This document shows, piece by piece, positions 1 to 6,764 of a stretch of 13,835 bases of DNA. The stretch lies in NCBI GenBank assembly GCA_007116425.1, contig SKIL01000044.1:1-13835 (forward strand), given 5' to 3'. Each line of letters opens with the position of its first letter. The first letter of the stretch is position 1. The notes under the pieces were generated by a model. The model ran no database searches, was not told where the DNA came from, and saw nothing but the letters and a program-made list of their open reading frames with translations. Source of the DNA: Bacteriovoracaceae bacterium. Its GTDB lineage: Bacteria; Bdellovibrionota; Bacteriovoracia; Bacteriovoracales; Bacteriovoracaceae. A program made the position numbers and the translations under genes.

Positions 1-87
<87 letters not shown>

Positions 88-286
88 AATATCTTAAAGC
101 ATTTTTTCTTAGCTTAAGTGTTCCAAACTAAATGTATCGAGTAATACATGACTACCTAAACGATCAATAATATCAATATGAACTTCTCGACAACGTGAAA
201 TAGAGCGAGATCGTCAGTTTGGTTACGGTAGTCGCCAAAAACTCAAGGTATGACTGGTTTTTTGGTTCCTTCTCATCTTTATTTTC

Positions 287-308
287 ATCATCCTTATATA
301 AGGATGAT
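287..308. repeat. Perfect 22-base palindrome in the rRNA leader
   Basis: ATCATCCTTATATAAGGATGAT reads the same on both strands. In the rRNA transcript it would form a 9-base-pair stem with a four-base ATAT loop. It is not followed by a T-run on either strand, so it is not a standard terminator. It might be a processing hairpin or a protein-binding site; the sequence does not decide. Confidence 0.6.
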
Positions 309-406
309 AAAAACTTTAATCATTATTCGAATGTAAAAGAGCTCCGTTTTCACTTTTTTAGGGCGAGTCATCTTTCGTTTTCTTCTCAAAAACCTAGCTT
401 AGAACG

Positions 407-448
407 CTCTTTAAAGAGATCTAGCAGCGAAATTGAGCACCGAAGTGC
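407..448 (-). promoter_or_regulatory. boxB-like hairpin and boxA-like antitermination site
   Basis: On the minus strand a UUCG-capped hairpin (GCAC-TTCG-GTGC, about 448-437) is followed by ATCTCTTTAAAGAGC at 420-406. CTCTTTAA matches the core of the bacterial rrn boxA (TGCTCTTTAACA in E. coli), where NusB/NusE bind to start rRNA antitermination. The order hairpin then boxA, some 20-60 bases after the predicted transcription start, is the one seen in E. coli rrn leaders. The boxA core here lies within a 12-base palindrome CTCTTTAAAGAG (407-418), so the sequence alone does not give its direction; the rRNA transcript does. Function is inferred from position and motif. Confidence 0.55.
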
Positions 449-473
449 GCCCCCGTGAACCGGATGAGAGGCG

Positions 474-543
474 AGAATAGTGCCAAACATCCGAGAGGTC
501 AAGCGAAAAAAAAGTTTTTTTACTTTTTTTTTCACTTTTTTTT
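474..543 (-). promoter_or_regulatory. rRNA operon promoter with A-tract UP element
   Basis: On the minus strand there is a -35 box TTGACC (502-497), a 17-base spacer and a -10 box TATTCT (479-474). The bases after the -10 (CGCCTCTC) form a GC-rich discriminator of the kind linked to stringent control of stable-RNA promoters. Start of transcription should be near 467. Upstream of the -35 lie four A/T tracts: A8 (543-536), A9 (532-524), A7 (521-515) and T8 (513-506). Their centres are about 8-12 bases apart, close to a helical turn. This fits an UP element bound by the RNA polymerase alpha subunits, and intrinsically bent DNA. The outermost tract lies about 15 bases beyond the pheT stop codon. 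Confidence 0.88.
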
Positions 544-557
544 CACTGACCGAAAAA

Positions 558-3020
558 TCAAGACTTTAACGGGTATCCGGCCTTCTCCAAAACAGATACA
601 AGCTGATCTCTGGCAGCGCTCAAAAACTCTCCATCTAAAGTCTTATCAGGATTTTGAAAAGTAGCACGCAAAGTAATAGAGTTTTGCTCAGGTGAAAGCT
701 GATATACTCCTACTACTTTTAAGTCTGCCATGTTTTTAACCTTCGCTTTTTGAGCGGCAGCTAAAACATCACCGACAGCAACATCGCTAGCAGCAACAAC
801 AGTCCAATCAAAAGAAGAACTTGGGTACTTACTAAGCGGACGATAAGAAGTATTCGGTTTAAGTTCTTTGTTTTGAACATCCGTCAAATCAATCAAGGCC
901 ATGCTCAAATGCCCCTTGATTTTAAATTCACGCATCAGCAATGGATGAAGACTCATGACAACACCCTTCATCCTACCCATCAAGCGAATATTATAAAACT
1001 CAAAAGGATGAACTCCCATCCACTCTTCATCCACCACTTCATTTTTAAATTTAGGATGTTTGCTCGAAAGTTGTGCTGGGAGATTAGAAGAGCGACAAAG
1101 TCGGTCGACGTGATTAACTAAATCCATAAAGACATTTTTTTCTTTGTCATAAAAACAAATAGCAAGAACTTTTTTCTCAAAAGCAAAGTCTGAGCTTTTG
1201 GCCTCAGGTTCTGTTTTATGATAGGTGCGACCAATTTCAAAAAAGCGAAACTGAGAAAAGTTTTTAGAGTTTAAACTCGCCGTTTGCAAGAAGCTTGGAA
1301 TAAGAGAGGGCCTCATCATTTCTGCATCAATTGAAAGCGCATTAATTAGCTTAAGCTTCTGAGCTGAATCTACTTCACGCTCAGGCCACTGGGCCTTTTT
1401 TAATAGAGCGTCACCTATCATGGGGTAAGTCATTACCTCTGTTGCGCGACAATGATAGACAAGGAAGTCTCGAAGTGAGCGCTCCAGTGTTTGAGCAGGA
1501 GATGTTCTCACTGGTGAAATTTCAAGCAGGGGTGATTGGGAAGCAATATTGTCATAGCCAATCACTCTTCCAATTTCTTCAATAATATCGGCCTCATTTT
1601 CAATATCTTTTGTCGCCCTAAAACTAGGAACCTCAATCGACAAATTCGTCCCTTGTTCAGTGACCTTAAAGTCAAGAGCAGATAAAATCCTGACAACTTC
1701 CGTTGAGGGAACCTCCGCTCCTAAAACGCGTGATATTTTATCCGCACTCGTTTGAATGAAAAGAGGTTTGATAGAACTTAAATCTTCACCATCATATTGA
1801 AGTGTCCCATGCACCTTCGCCTGAGGACAAAGCTCTAAAATAAGTTCAAGCGTTCTAAGCATTGTGCGCTTACAAAGTGTGCTATCGAGAGTTTTTTCAT
1901 AGCGCTGAGAAGAGTCAGTTCTTAGTCCTAAGCGCGTCGACGTTCTTCTCACTTGAGCGGCCTTCCAATTGGCGACTTCAATAAAAAGCTCTGTTGTCTC
2001 ATCGCTCACACCGCTATTAAGTCCCCCCATAATACCGGCCAAGACCAATGGGCCATTTTGATCACAAATAACAGTGTCATCAGCAAGTAAGTCTCTCTCT
2101 ATTTCATCGAGAGTGATAAACTTTCCCTCTTTGCCCATTTTTTTGATCTCGACACAATCACCTTGAATTTTTTGGCGGTCGAAAATATGGAGAGGAATTC
2201 CTAGCTCAAGCATGACATAATTGCTTATATCTACAATATTATTGATGGGCCGAAGACCTACGGCCTTAAGTCGGTTTTGCATCCACATGGGGGATGCTTC
2301 AACCTTTACGCCATCGATCGAAAGGCCATAATAAGCGAGACAAGAAGAAGAGGAATCAACTTTTACTTTAACCGGGGCCGAACGTGAATCTTCAGTTACA
2401 GCTCGCTCATATTTTGCTGTCCAGTCGGCCGAGTCATAAGGTCTTTTAAGCTCACTCCTAAAAAGCGCCGCAAACTCTCTTGCAATCCCAAAGTGGCCCC
2501 ACATATCAGGTCTATGAGTTAGCGACTTATTGTCGACATCAATAATAATATCTTTTTTCTGCCCCCAATACTCAGAAAGGCTTTGGCCAACTGGCGCTTC
2601 ACTTGGAAGGTCCATAATCCCCGAAGACTTTTCGCTCAAACCAAGCTCTTCTTCTGAACACAACATCCCGTCTGATAAAACACCTCGAATTTTTTTAGGC
2701 TCAAGGGTGAAACCAATAGGCAAAGTTGTTCCAAGCGGTGCAAAGGGAGTCTTCATTCCAAGGCGAACATTACTCGCACCACAGACAACTCTTTTAGGCT
2801 CACTTTCACCATAATTAAAAGTGACGAGATTAAGTTTATCTGCTTCCGGGTGTGGCTCAATTTTAGTCACCTCGGCAATTCGAATTTGCTCGAGGTATTC
2901 CCCTGCAATCACAACTTCTTCAACTTCTGCTGAGCCCAGAGTAAATCGGTTCCCAAGTTCTTGAGGGTCTTGGGTTGGAAGTTCTACAAAATCTTTTATC
3001 CAATCAATTGAAATCAACAT
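558..3020 (-). CDS. pheT: Phenylalanyl-tRNA synthetase beta subunit
   Basis: This is the large subunit of the alpha2-beta2 enzyme that charges tRNA-Phe in the cytoplasm. At 820 residues it has the normal bacterial length. An N-terminal B1 region leads into the EMAP-type tRNA-binding OB fold (about 40-150; PHPEADKL at 57-64, VVCGASNV at 78-85, SDGMLCSEEELGL at 116-128). Next come the B3/B4 region (about 210-370) with the editing site, the B5 domain (about 410-480, entered with the DSSQRYEK segment before it), and the degenerate synthetase core. The C-terminal ferredoxin-like anticodon-binding (FDX-ACB) domain (about 725-820) begins at YRPLSKYPSSSFDW. It starts at ATG 24 bases after pheS, with a purine-rich AAAAGAG region before it, so it is cotranscribed with pheS. 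No hairpin terminator follows its stop; the rRNA promoter begins almost at once. Confidence 0.97.
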   Translation of the reverse strand: MLISIDWIKDFVELPTQDPQELGNRFTLGSAEVEEVVIAGEYLEQIRIAEVTKIEPHPEADKLNLVTFNYGESEPKRVVCGASNVRLGMKTPFAPLGTTLPIGFTLEPKKIRGVLSDGMLCSEEELGLSEKSSGIMDLPSEAPVGQSLSEYWGQKKDIIIDVDNKSLTHRPDMWGHFGIAREFAALFRSELKRPYDSADWTAKYERAVTEDSRSAPVKVKVDSSSSCLAYYGLSIDGVKVEASPMWMQNRLKAVGLRPINNIVDISNYVMLELGIPLHIFDRQKIQGDCVEIKKMGKEGKFITLDEIERDLLADDTVICDQNGPLVLAGIMGGLNSGVSDETTELFIEVANWKAAQVRRTSTRLGLRTDSSQRYEKTLDSTLCKRTMLRTLELILELCPQAKVHGTLQYDGEDLSSIKPLFIQTSADKISRVLGAEVPSTEVVRILSALDFKVTEQGTNLSIEVPSFRATKDIENEADIIEEIGRVIGYDNIASQSPLLEISPVRTSPAQTLERSLRDFLVYHCRATEVMTYPMIGDALLKKAQWPEREVDSAQKLKLINALSIDAEMMRPSLIPSFLQTASLNSKNFSQFRFFEIGRTYHKTEPEAKSSDFAFEKKVLAICFYDKEKNVFMDLVNHVDRLCRSSNLPAQLSSKHPKFKNEVVDEEWMGVHPFEFYNIRLMGRMKGVVMSLHPLLMREFKIKGHLSMALIDLTDVQNKELKPNTSYRPLSKYPSSSFDWTVVAASDVAVGDVLAAAQKAKVKNMADLKVVGVYQLSPEQNSITLRATFQNPDKTLDGEFLSAARDQLVSVLEKAGYPLKS

Positions 3021-3044
3021 ATAATTCTCTTTTCTCTAATAAAA

Positions 3045-4139
3045 TTAATAGGCTTTAAACTGAGTATTGAAGCGCAAATCACCACTTTGAAGATGGCGAA
3101 TATCCTCGATGCCATACTTCATCATAACCAGTCGATCGAGCCCAAGACCAAAAGCAAAACCGTTATATTTCTCAGGATCAATATTGCCCGCTTTTAAAAC
3201 ATTGGGGTGAACCATCCCACAGGGAAGAAGTTCTACCCAGCCTGTTTGCTTACACACGGAACAACCTTTCCCATTGCAAATAAGACATTTAATATCCAAC
3301 TCAAAACCAGGCTCAACAAATGGGAAAAAACCTGGGCGCAAGCGCACCTCAACATCTTTTTTGAAAATCTCTTTAAGGATCGTTTTCATAAAATAAATGA
3401 GGTTTCCAACCGAGATATCCTCACCAACCATCATCCCTTCAAGCTGAGTAAAGACCATTTCGTGGGAAGCATCTGTGCGCTCACAACGAAAAACAATTCC
3501 GGGAGCGATAAAGCGAAAAGGCGGCTTGCGCGAGAGCATTCCGCGAACTTGAATAGTACTCGTATGAGTGCGCAAAAGATGACCTGACTGCTCAGAATCA
3601 TTGCCTGATTTATCAAACCAAAACGTATCCTGCATATCTCTAGCAGGGTGATCCGCAGGGATGTTCAAGGCCTCAAAGTTATGAAACTCATCCTCGATAT
3701 GCGGTCCATCCAATATCTCAAAGCCCATCGACAAAAAGACATCTTCAATTTCACGTTGAATCAAGTTTCGCGGATGATAAGCACCAGCAAACTGATCAAG
3801 CGCTAAATCTCGTTCTAGCAGAGAAGTATCAATCTTTTTTGAGGCCAATTTCTGGTTGATCTCGTTAATCTCTAGACCTTTAAGCTCCCGATCGAGTCGG
3901 TTAAGAAACTTGTCTTTGAGCTCGTTTGCTCTTGGCCCAATTTCTTTTCTTTGCTCTGGAGATACACTCTTAAGCCCCTTGAGAATCTCAGAGAGAGCAC
4001 CTTTTTTACCCAAATAATAAGACTTGAAATTTAGCAATTCGGCCTGTGTCAATTTGTCAGTATCAGAAGACAAATCGTTAAGCTTAGTTTCAAATTCTTG
4101 CTCAAGGTCATTGAGCTGCTGTAGTAGCGGATTAGACAT
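3045..4139 (-). CDS. pheS: Phenylalanyl-tRNA synthetase alpha subunit
   Basis: This is the catalytic subunit of phenylalanyl-tRNA synthetase, 364 residues, a usual bacterial length. The first 100 or so residues are charged and likely form the coiled-coil arm that contacts tRNA-Phe. The class II core follows: motif 1 region around 138-168 (GPHIEDEFHNFEALNIP), motif 2 around 217-235 (FRCERTDASHE with F-Q-EG) and motif 3 at 331-337 (GLGLDRL), then YGIEDIR and DLRF near the end. Cys285, Cys288, Cys293 and Cys296 form a C-x2-C-x4-C-x2-C cluster also common in bacterial PheS. The start is well supported: AAGGTG lies seven bases before ATG. It heads the pheS-pheT operon and diverges from the glycosyltransferase gene. 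The usual infC-rpmI-rplT genes are not upstream here. Confidence 0.97.
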   Translation of the reverse strand: MSNPLLQQLNDLEQEFETKLNDLSSDTDKLTQAELLNFKSYYLGKKGALSEILKGLKSVSPEQRKEIGPRANELKDKFLNRLDRELKGLEINEINQKLASKKIDTSLLERDLALDQFAGAYHPRNLIQREIEDVFLSMGFEILDGPHIEDEFHNFEALNIPADHPARDMQDTFWFDKSGNDSEQSGHLLRTHTSTIQVRGMLSRKPPFRFIAPGIVFRCERTDASHEMVFTQLEGMMVGEDISVGNLIYFMKTILKEIFKKDVEVRLRPGFFPFVEPGFELDIKCLICNGKGCSVCKQTGWVELLPCGMVHPNVLKAGNIDPEKYNGFAFGLGLDRLVMMKYGIEDIRHLQSGDLRFNTQFKAY

Positions 4140-4193
4140 CTTTTTTCACCTTGATCGTATAATAATGAAATCGCGAATAGTGGCGAGAATTCT

Positions 4194-4221
4194 TTCATAG
4201 ACGAGCAAATATGGCAATCAA
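4194..4221 (-). promoter_or_regulatory. Tentative pheST promoter
   Basis: The minus strand has TTGATT (4221-4216), a 16-base spacer and TATGAA (4199-4194). This is a fair sigma70-type pair, about 55 bases before the pheS start codon. Matches are only partial (four of six in each box), and no T-box or attenuator is obvious in the short leader. Confidence 0.35.
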
Positions 4222-4238
4222 CTCATCGCAGTTTAGCT

Positions 4239-4267
4239 TTTTCAAATCGATCTTTTAGGCCTAAAAT
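4239..4267 (+). promoter_or_regulatory. Tentative promoter of the glycosyltransferase gene, with a palindrome over the -10
   Basis: TTTTCA (4239-4244), a 17-base spacer and TAAAAT (4262-4267) form a sigma70-like pair 25 bases before the ATG at 4293. A perfect 14-base palindrome, TTTTAGGCCTAAAA (4253-4266), covers the spacer end and the -10 box. It could be an operator, but its core is GGCC, which is abundant throughout this DNA. The gene's ribosome-binding site is GAAAGGG (4281-4287), five bases before the start. Confidence 0.4.
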
Positions 4268-4292
4268 AATCTGATTAAACGAAAGGGTATTC

Positions 4293-6077
4293 ATGGATTC
4301 AACACATAAATGGGGGCTTTACCTCCTTTTGATCTCAATTGCAGCGCTTCTTTATCTCCCTTTTAACCACCAAATGGAGCTGGTTCACGAAGAGCCGCGA
4401 AGAGTTGTCATTGCGCAAAACATGATTGAATCGAAAGATTTTTTTCGTCCACAAATGAACGGGACGCTTTATTTTGCCAAGCCACCGCTTCAAAACTGGA
4501 TTATTGCAGCCACCGCCGGGCCGCTTTCCCCGATGACGGAGTTTAGCGTGCGTGTCAACACATGGATTGTGGCGATGATCCTTATGCTTTGCGTTTTGGT
4601 CGGGACGAGAAGATACCTCTCACTTCCGGTTCAATTTTTCCTTGGCTGCTCAATATTTCTTTCTCCCCATATCGCTTCAAAAATTATTTTGGCCGAAATT
4701 GAGATCGCGTTTGTTCTCTTGGTCACCCTCAATATCTGGGTTTGGTGGCTTAAGTATTATCGAGGTGATCGAGGTCTAAAACTTTGGGTCTGGCCCTCTA
4801 TCATTCTCGGACTTTCCTTCTTGGCCAAAAGAGAACCGGCGATTTTATTTTACTACCTTCCAGTTTGTGCCACTCTTTTTCTTTGGAAAAGGGACTTTAA
4901 AACCTTTTTTTCCTGGGGTCATTTTTTTGGACTAGGGGTTTTCTCACTTTTCTTATTGGCCTGGCCGCTACCACTTATCTTCGAAGCAGGTCTTGAGCGC
5001 TTCTTACATGATATGAACCAAGAGGTACTTTCTCGCGGCGGTGGATTTGATATTTTGGGGCACATTACTCACTTTATCACTTACCCACTAGAGGTATGGG
5101 CGGCGCAAATGCCTTTCAGTGCTGCTCTTCTTTTATTTGCTCTCCCAAAAGTTAGACAAAAAGCGAGGGAGATGTTCTCCGAACATATGATCTTTGCCAT
5201 GGTCGCAATTGGCGTAAATTTTACTCCTTATCTACTTAAAACAGATATCGCCACACGCTATTTTATGCCCATGCACCCATCTTTTCTTATTTTAAGTGCT
5301 TTCGCACTTGAGGCTGCAAGAAGAGCGTATACAAGCAAAAACTTAAACAAGGCCACCATCATCTTTTACGCCATAGGAATACCTTTTTTACTTATTGGCA
5401 CCTTACTCTTTTGTGCCAACCTCCTCATTGCCCTCGAAGGTATGCAACTAAAAGTGATTCCTTTTAGCTTTACAGAAAATTTTGGGAAGGCCTGGATTAA
5501 CCCTTACCTTGCTCTCATTCTGTCTATTGCTGCTTTAAGTTCGGTTATTATTCTACATTTCTCAAGGCAGAAGCTGGCAGATAAATATCAGATGAATGTG
5601 CCCTTATTTTTTCTTGTATTCGCTCTCACATTTGGAGGTTTTGCTTGGCGAATGAGTGAAATTCAGGCCCTGCTTCCACAAAAGAGTATGAAACTGGATG
5701 CCAGAGAACAAATTTGGCCTGCGATTGATCGAATGCATGAGACTGTTCGAGACGCAAACGGTGTTGTTTATATTCCAACTGGTCTTGAAGCAAAACTATG
5801 GTTTTATGACCGACACAATATTTTTAAGATAAAATCACTCGACTCAATTATTGAAGAGGCGCTCGATGAAATAGGCTCAGGTATCAAAACAGTTTGGATA
5901 CTCTACCTCATCCCACAAAATCACTTTGAAAAACAATTAGAAACTTATGTCGAAAAATTGAATAAAAAAGAAATCGAAATGAATTATTTTGTTGAGTTTG
6001 ATTCCCCTCACAGGAATTATTCCTATCGCTTTTTACGAATTGAAATAAAAAAAGCATCATCCCCAACTTTGCGATAA
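4293..6077 (+). CDS. ArnT/PMT-type integral membrane glycosyltransferase
   Basis: A 594-residue polytopic membrane protein of the GT-C fold (GT39/GT83, ArnT-like). Such enzymes move a sugar from a polyprenyl-phosphate carrier to lipid A, LPS or protein on the outer face of the inner membrane. After a first membrane segment (about 8-25) comes the conserved periplasmic loop: HEEPRR at 32-37, where the acidic residues match the family's catalytic position, then PQMNG at 53-57 and the KPPL motif at 63-66. About ten further hydrophobic stretches run to about 453. Residues 454-594 are a soluble, presumably periplasmic domain, as in ArnT. The substrate cannot be read from sequence. The neighbouring LPS-heptose genes favour lipid A or LPS core. 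The 3' end overlaps the terminator of the convergent operon. Family call is firm; substrate is unknown. Confidence 0.85.
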   Translation: MDSTHKWGLYLLLISIAALLYLPFNHQMELVHEEPRRVVIAQNMIESKDFFRPQMNGTLYFAKPPLQNWIIAATAGPLSPMTEFSVRVNTWIVAMILMLCVLVGTRRYLSLPVQFFLGCSIFLSPHIASKIILAEIEIAFVLLVTLNIWVWWLKYYRGDRGLKLWVWPSIILGLSFLAKREPAILFYYLPVCATLFLWKRDFKTFFSWGHFFGLGVFSLFLLAWPLPLIFEAGLERFLHDMNQEVLSRGGGFDILGHITHFITYPLEVWAAQMPFSAALLLFALPKVRQKAREMFSEHMIFAMVAIGVNFTPYLLKTDIATRYFMPMHPSFLILSAFALEAARRAYTSKNLNKATIIFYAIGIPFLLIGTLLFCANLLIALEGMQLKVIPFSFTENFGKAWINPYLALILSIAALSSVIILHFSRQKLADKYQMNVPLFFLVFALTFGGFAWRMSEIQALLPQKSMKLDAREQIWPAIDRMHETVRDANGVVYIPTGLEAKLWFYDRHNIFKIKSLDSIIEEALDEIGSGIKTVWILYLIPQNHFEKQLETYVEKLNKKEIEMNYFVEFDSPHRNYSYRFLRIEIKKASSPTLR

Positions 6078-6093
6078 AGAGAAGGATGATGCT
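6047..6093 (-). terminator. Rho-independent terminator of the minus-strand cmk/heptose operon and 3' RNA
   Basis: Inverted arms AGCATCATCC (6053-6062) and GGATGATGCT (6084-6093) pair perfectly over 10 bases. The loop contains a smaller CTTT/AAAG stem. Read leftward the hairpin runs into seven T residues (6053-6047, complement of an A7 run), the classic form. Read rightward no T-run follows, so the signal is directional. It lies over the last codons of the convergent glycosyltransferase gene, so the two transcripts would overlap tail to tail. Confidence 0.75.
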
Positions 6094-6129
6094 GAATACA
6101 AAACAGAATTTGTTCATTCTTTTTAGGTC

Positions 6130-6600
6130 TTAAACCTATTTAAGTGTGGCCTCAGTCTGCGGCATCGTTGAAAAACTTCCTCCTTTAATTGGTTACGGTA
6201 AAAGTCATTCTCCGCGCCAAGGCCTAAAATAAATGTCATTAACAATAAATTTTAGGTCCCCATGAATTTAAGGTCCCAAGATCTCCTCCCTAAAGGTACC
6301 GTCACTTCTTCTAGGAGCGCTCCCCACGTCACCTAGACCCGTTAAAAACCCACTGCCCTCACTAACTTGACGACAATGGAAGAAGCCGACCTTTAACCTC
6401 GTTTCGGCAGTCCCCCAACCCCTAGGTCGTGGCAAGGTGACACCTGATCACCGAACCTTCCCCGTAGGGCGGAACATTGCTTCGCGCCCTTTCAGCACGC
6501 GTCGCCTTTGTCCACGGGTTTTCTCACTCAAAAACTCAAGCAATGGTGGTGTCTTGGTCTTTTCCCATATCCAAAAGACCAGCATCGCATTTGGCTAACA
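6130..6600 (-). ncRNA. Candidate structured non-coding RNA of unknown family
   Basis: The gap between the kinase gene and the terminator has no convincing ORF. Bases 6301-6540 are about 55% GC by hand count, whereas 6601-6720 are about 27%. Good stems visible in the minus-strand RNA are TGGTCTTTT/AAAAGACCA (6555-6581, 9 bp), AGGGCG/CGCCCT (6466-6490), GGTGA/TCACC (6436-6452), GCCGA/TCGGC (6385-6408), TCTAGG/CCTAGA (6310-6337) and CCTAAAAT/ATTTTAGG (6223-6256). The minus strand is favoured because a minus-directed terminator follows at 6047-6093. A weak promoter-like TTGTGG, 16 bases, TAATAT pair sits at 6634-6607, so the RNA may be independent or a long 3' UTR of the operon. RNase P RNA (no GGAAAGTCC), tmRNA, SRP RNA and 6S do not fit. 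Boundaries are approximate. Confidence 0.45.
6500..6571 (-). repeat. Segment resembling the rRNA leader at 212-277
   Basis: On the plus strand this segment shares the 12-mer CAAAAACTCAAG (6529-6540) with the rRNA leader (236-247). The similarity continues more weakly on both sides: TTGG and CCCAT/CTCAT blocks to the right, CGTC and TTTG blocks to the left, in the same order. A second leader 12-mer, TTGGTTACGGTA (219-230), recurs at 6189-6200. The copies are diverged, so this is either shared ancestry or a shared functional element. The alignment was done by eye. Confidence 0.4.
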
Positions 6601-6764
6601 AAATTGATATTAACGCCATGCGCACTCACCACAAAGAAAAAATTAAGATTAAAACGAAAAGTTTTTAACTATCTAAATATAGGAAGATTTAAAGGTAAAA
6701 ATTTTTTGTGAGTTAGATACAATTGCCAACAAACGGAAGCAGACTATTGAAAAGGTTTTAAAAC

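Larger units (their letters stand above)
88..467 (-). promoter_or_regulatory. rRNA operon leader (pre-16S 5' region)
   Basis: This is about 380 bases of transcribed leader between the predicted rRNA start site (near 467) and mature 16S. I see no credible gene in it; the plus-strand ORF at 219-458 has no family features. In transcript order it holds a GCAC-TTCG-GTGC tetraloop hairpin (about 448-437), a boxA-like element (420-407), a perfect 22-base palindrome (308-287), a block resembling part of the 6500-6571 region (277-212), and a small hairpin with ATGTAT/ATACAT arms (149-132). The rest would normally pair with sequence beyond the 16S 3' end to form the RNase III processing stem; that partner is outside the window. 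Confidence 0.75.

Noticed and set aside
219..664. Two plus-strand ORFs (79 and 69 codons) over the rRNA promoter and leader
   Set aside because: They are antisense to the rRNA leader and promoter, have no family features, and the second is rich in Lys/Phe because it crosses the A/T tracts.
3207..3616. ORFs antisense to or out of frame with pheS
   Set aside because: Shadows of a fully conserved pheS reading frame.
5908..6117. Minus-strand 69-codon ORF with a hydrophobic start
   Set aside because: It overlaps the well-supported glycosyltransferase 3' end and crosses the terminator hairpin; the hydrophobic look comes from the A/T-rich antisense.
6053..6125. Terminator for the plus-strand glycosyltransferase gene
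   Set aside because: The strong hairpin is not followed by a T-run on the plus strand; the later AGAAT/ATTCT stem before TTTTT (6105-6124) is only five base pairs.
6136..6188. Strong Shine-Dalgarno-like TTAAAGGAGG (minus strand, 6188-6179) with a 9-codon ORF
   Set aside because: Spacing to the ATG at 6165 is about 13 bases, the peptide MPQTEATLK has no recognisable role, and the site lies in the candidate RNA.
6180..6600. RNase P RNA, tmRNA, SRP RNA or 6S RNA in the GC-rich gap
   Set aside because: The length would suit RNase P RNA or tmRNA, but the invariant GGAAAGTCC core, an ACAGAA-CCGGCTTA block, the tmRNA T-arm/CCA end and the SRP GGAAGGAAGCAG loop are absent on both strands.
6477..6711. 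Overlapping plus-strand ORFs of 63 and 67 codons
   Set aside because: They overlap each other and cross strong hairpins and a GC-to-AT composition change; no ribosome-binding site or family feature.
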